The translations under genes were made by a program, and so were the position numbers. Below, one piece after another: positions 5,425 to 5,792 of a DNA stretch of 5,792 nucleotides (its first letter is position 1; the number at the start of each line of letters is the position of its first letter). The notes below the pieces were generated by a model. The model did not search any database. It saw only the letters and a program-made list of their open reading frames with translations, and was not told the DNA's origin. This DNA comes from Actinomycetes bacterium (GTDB lineage Bacteria; Actinomycetota; Actinomycetes; Streptosporangiales; Streptosporangiaceae), in the NCBI GenBank assembly GCA_023425615.1, contig JAFACJ010000577.1:1-5792 (forward strand), written 5' to 3'.

Positions 5425-5792
5425 AGCTTGGCCCGGTAGTTCTCGGGCGCGTAGTACGCCTCCAGCTCGGCCACGCTCTCCTCGGTCTTCTGCACCTCCT
5501 TGACCAGCCTGGCGTGCGACGGCAGCGCCTCGGGCTCCCAGGTCTCCGGCCGCCACAGCTCCGAGCGCAGCATCGCCTTGGCGCAGTGGAAGAAGATCTG
5601 CTCGACACCCACCTCGATGGCCAGGACCGGACGGTGCCCCTTCACTACCATCCGGTCGAAGTAGGGGGCGTCGCGCAGCAGCCGGGCCCTGCCGTTGACG
5701 CGCAGGGTCGCGCCCCGCCCGGGAATGAGGAAGAGGAGTCCCACATGGGGGTTCTCCAGGATGTTGAGGTAGCCGTCTGCACGGCGGTTGCC
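5412..5792 (-). CDS. PPOX-type FMN-binding flavoprotein, C-terminal part (5' end outside window)
   Basis: The frame enters from the right edge on the minus strand and stops at TGA 5414-5412, leaving 126 residues. It opens with GNRRADGYLNILENPHVGLL and continues FLIPGRGATLRVNGRARLLRD. This is the diagnostic block of the pyridoxamine 5'-phosphate oxidase-like split-barrel family, in particular the MSMEG_1061/DR2398-type subgroup. Further on, VEQIFFHCAKAMLRSELWRPETW is the usual family ending. Family members are about 200 residues, so roughly 80 N-terminal residues are missing. These cytosolic dimers bind FMN, or F420 in some branches; the natural substrate is mostly unknown, and true pyridoxamine phosphate oxidation should not be assumed. 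A GTG at 5744 lies within the conserved block (at NPH|VGLL) and is not the start. The gene converges on and overlaps the GNAT gene by 13 bp. Confidence 0.93.
   Translation of the reverse strand, partial: GNRRADGYLNILENPHVGLLFLIPGRGATLRVNGRARLLRDAPYFDRMVVKGHRPVLAIEVGVEQIFFHCAKAMLRSELWRPETWEPEALPSHARLVKEVQKTEESVAELEAYYAPENYRAKLYRD

Overview
The window is a 5.8-kb piece of very GC-rich DNA. Third codon positions are almost all G or C, one start codon is GTG, and genes are packed end to end. This is the pattern of an actinobacterial chromosome. The gene families (Hanks-type kinase with C-terminal membrane segments, MpaB/DUF2236 oxygenase, an acetyltransferase closely resembling mycobacterial Rv0802c, an FMN-binding PPOX flavoprotein) fit an actinomycete, perhaps a Streptosporangiales or Streptomyces relative. 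The genus cannot be fixed from this sequence. No tRNA, rRNA, CRISPR array, insertion sequence or phage gene is visible.

Layout, left to right. (1) The C-terminal half of an MFS transporter (+, cut by the left edge) is coupled through an ATGA overlap to a quinone-oxidoreductase-like MDR dehydrogenase (+, 611-1600). (2) A TetR-family regulator (-, 1581-2174) converges on the dehydrogenase with a 20-bp overlap. It is transcribed divergently from an MpaB-family (DUF2236) oxygenase (+, 2255-3091). The 80-bp gap between them holds a perfect 10-2-10 palindrome that overlaps a candidate promoter. (3) A membrane Ser/Thr protein kinase (-, 3099-4598) converges on the oxygenase with a 7-bp gap. It diverges from a GNAT acetyltransferase (+, 4753-5424) across about 150 bp that holds small inverted and direct repeats. 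(4) A PPOX-type flavoprotein (-, 5412 to the right edge, 5' end missing) overlaps the acetyltransferase tail to tail by 13 bp.

Working model. The TetR protein probably represses the oxygenase, and possibly itself, from the palindrome; a substrate or product of the oxygenase would be a plausible inducer. The transporter and dehydrogenase form a separate efflux/redox pair. The kinase and acetyltransferase share an upstream region, but nothing in the sequence links their functions. The window looks like ordinary actinobacterial chromosome. The items most worth a second look are the palindromic operator and its TetR-oxygenase pair, the two-TM kinase with a PH-like tail, and the three tight or overlapping convergent junctions. 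No new biological system can be demonstrated from this sequence alone.
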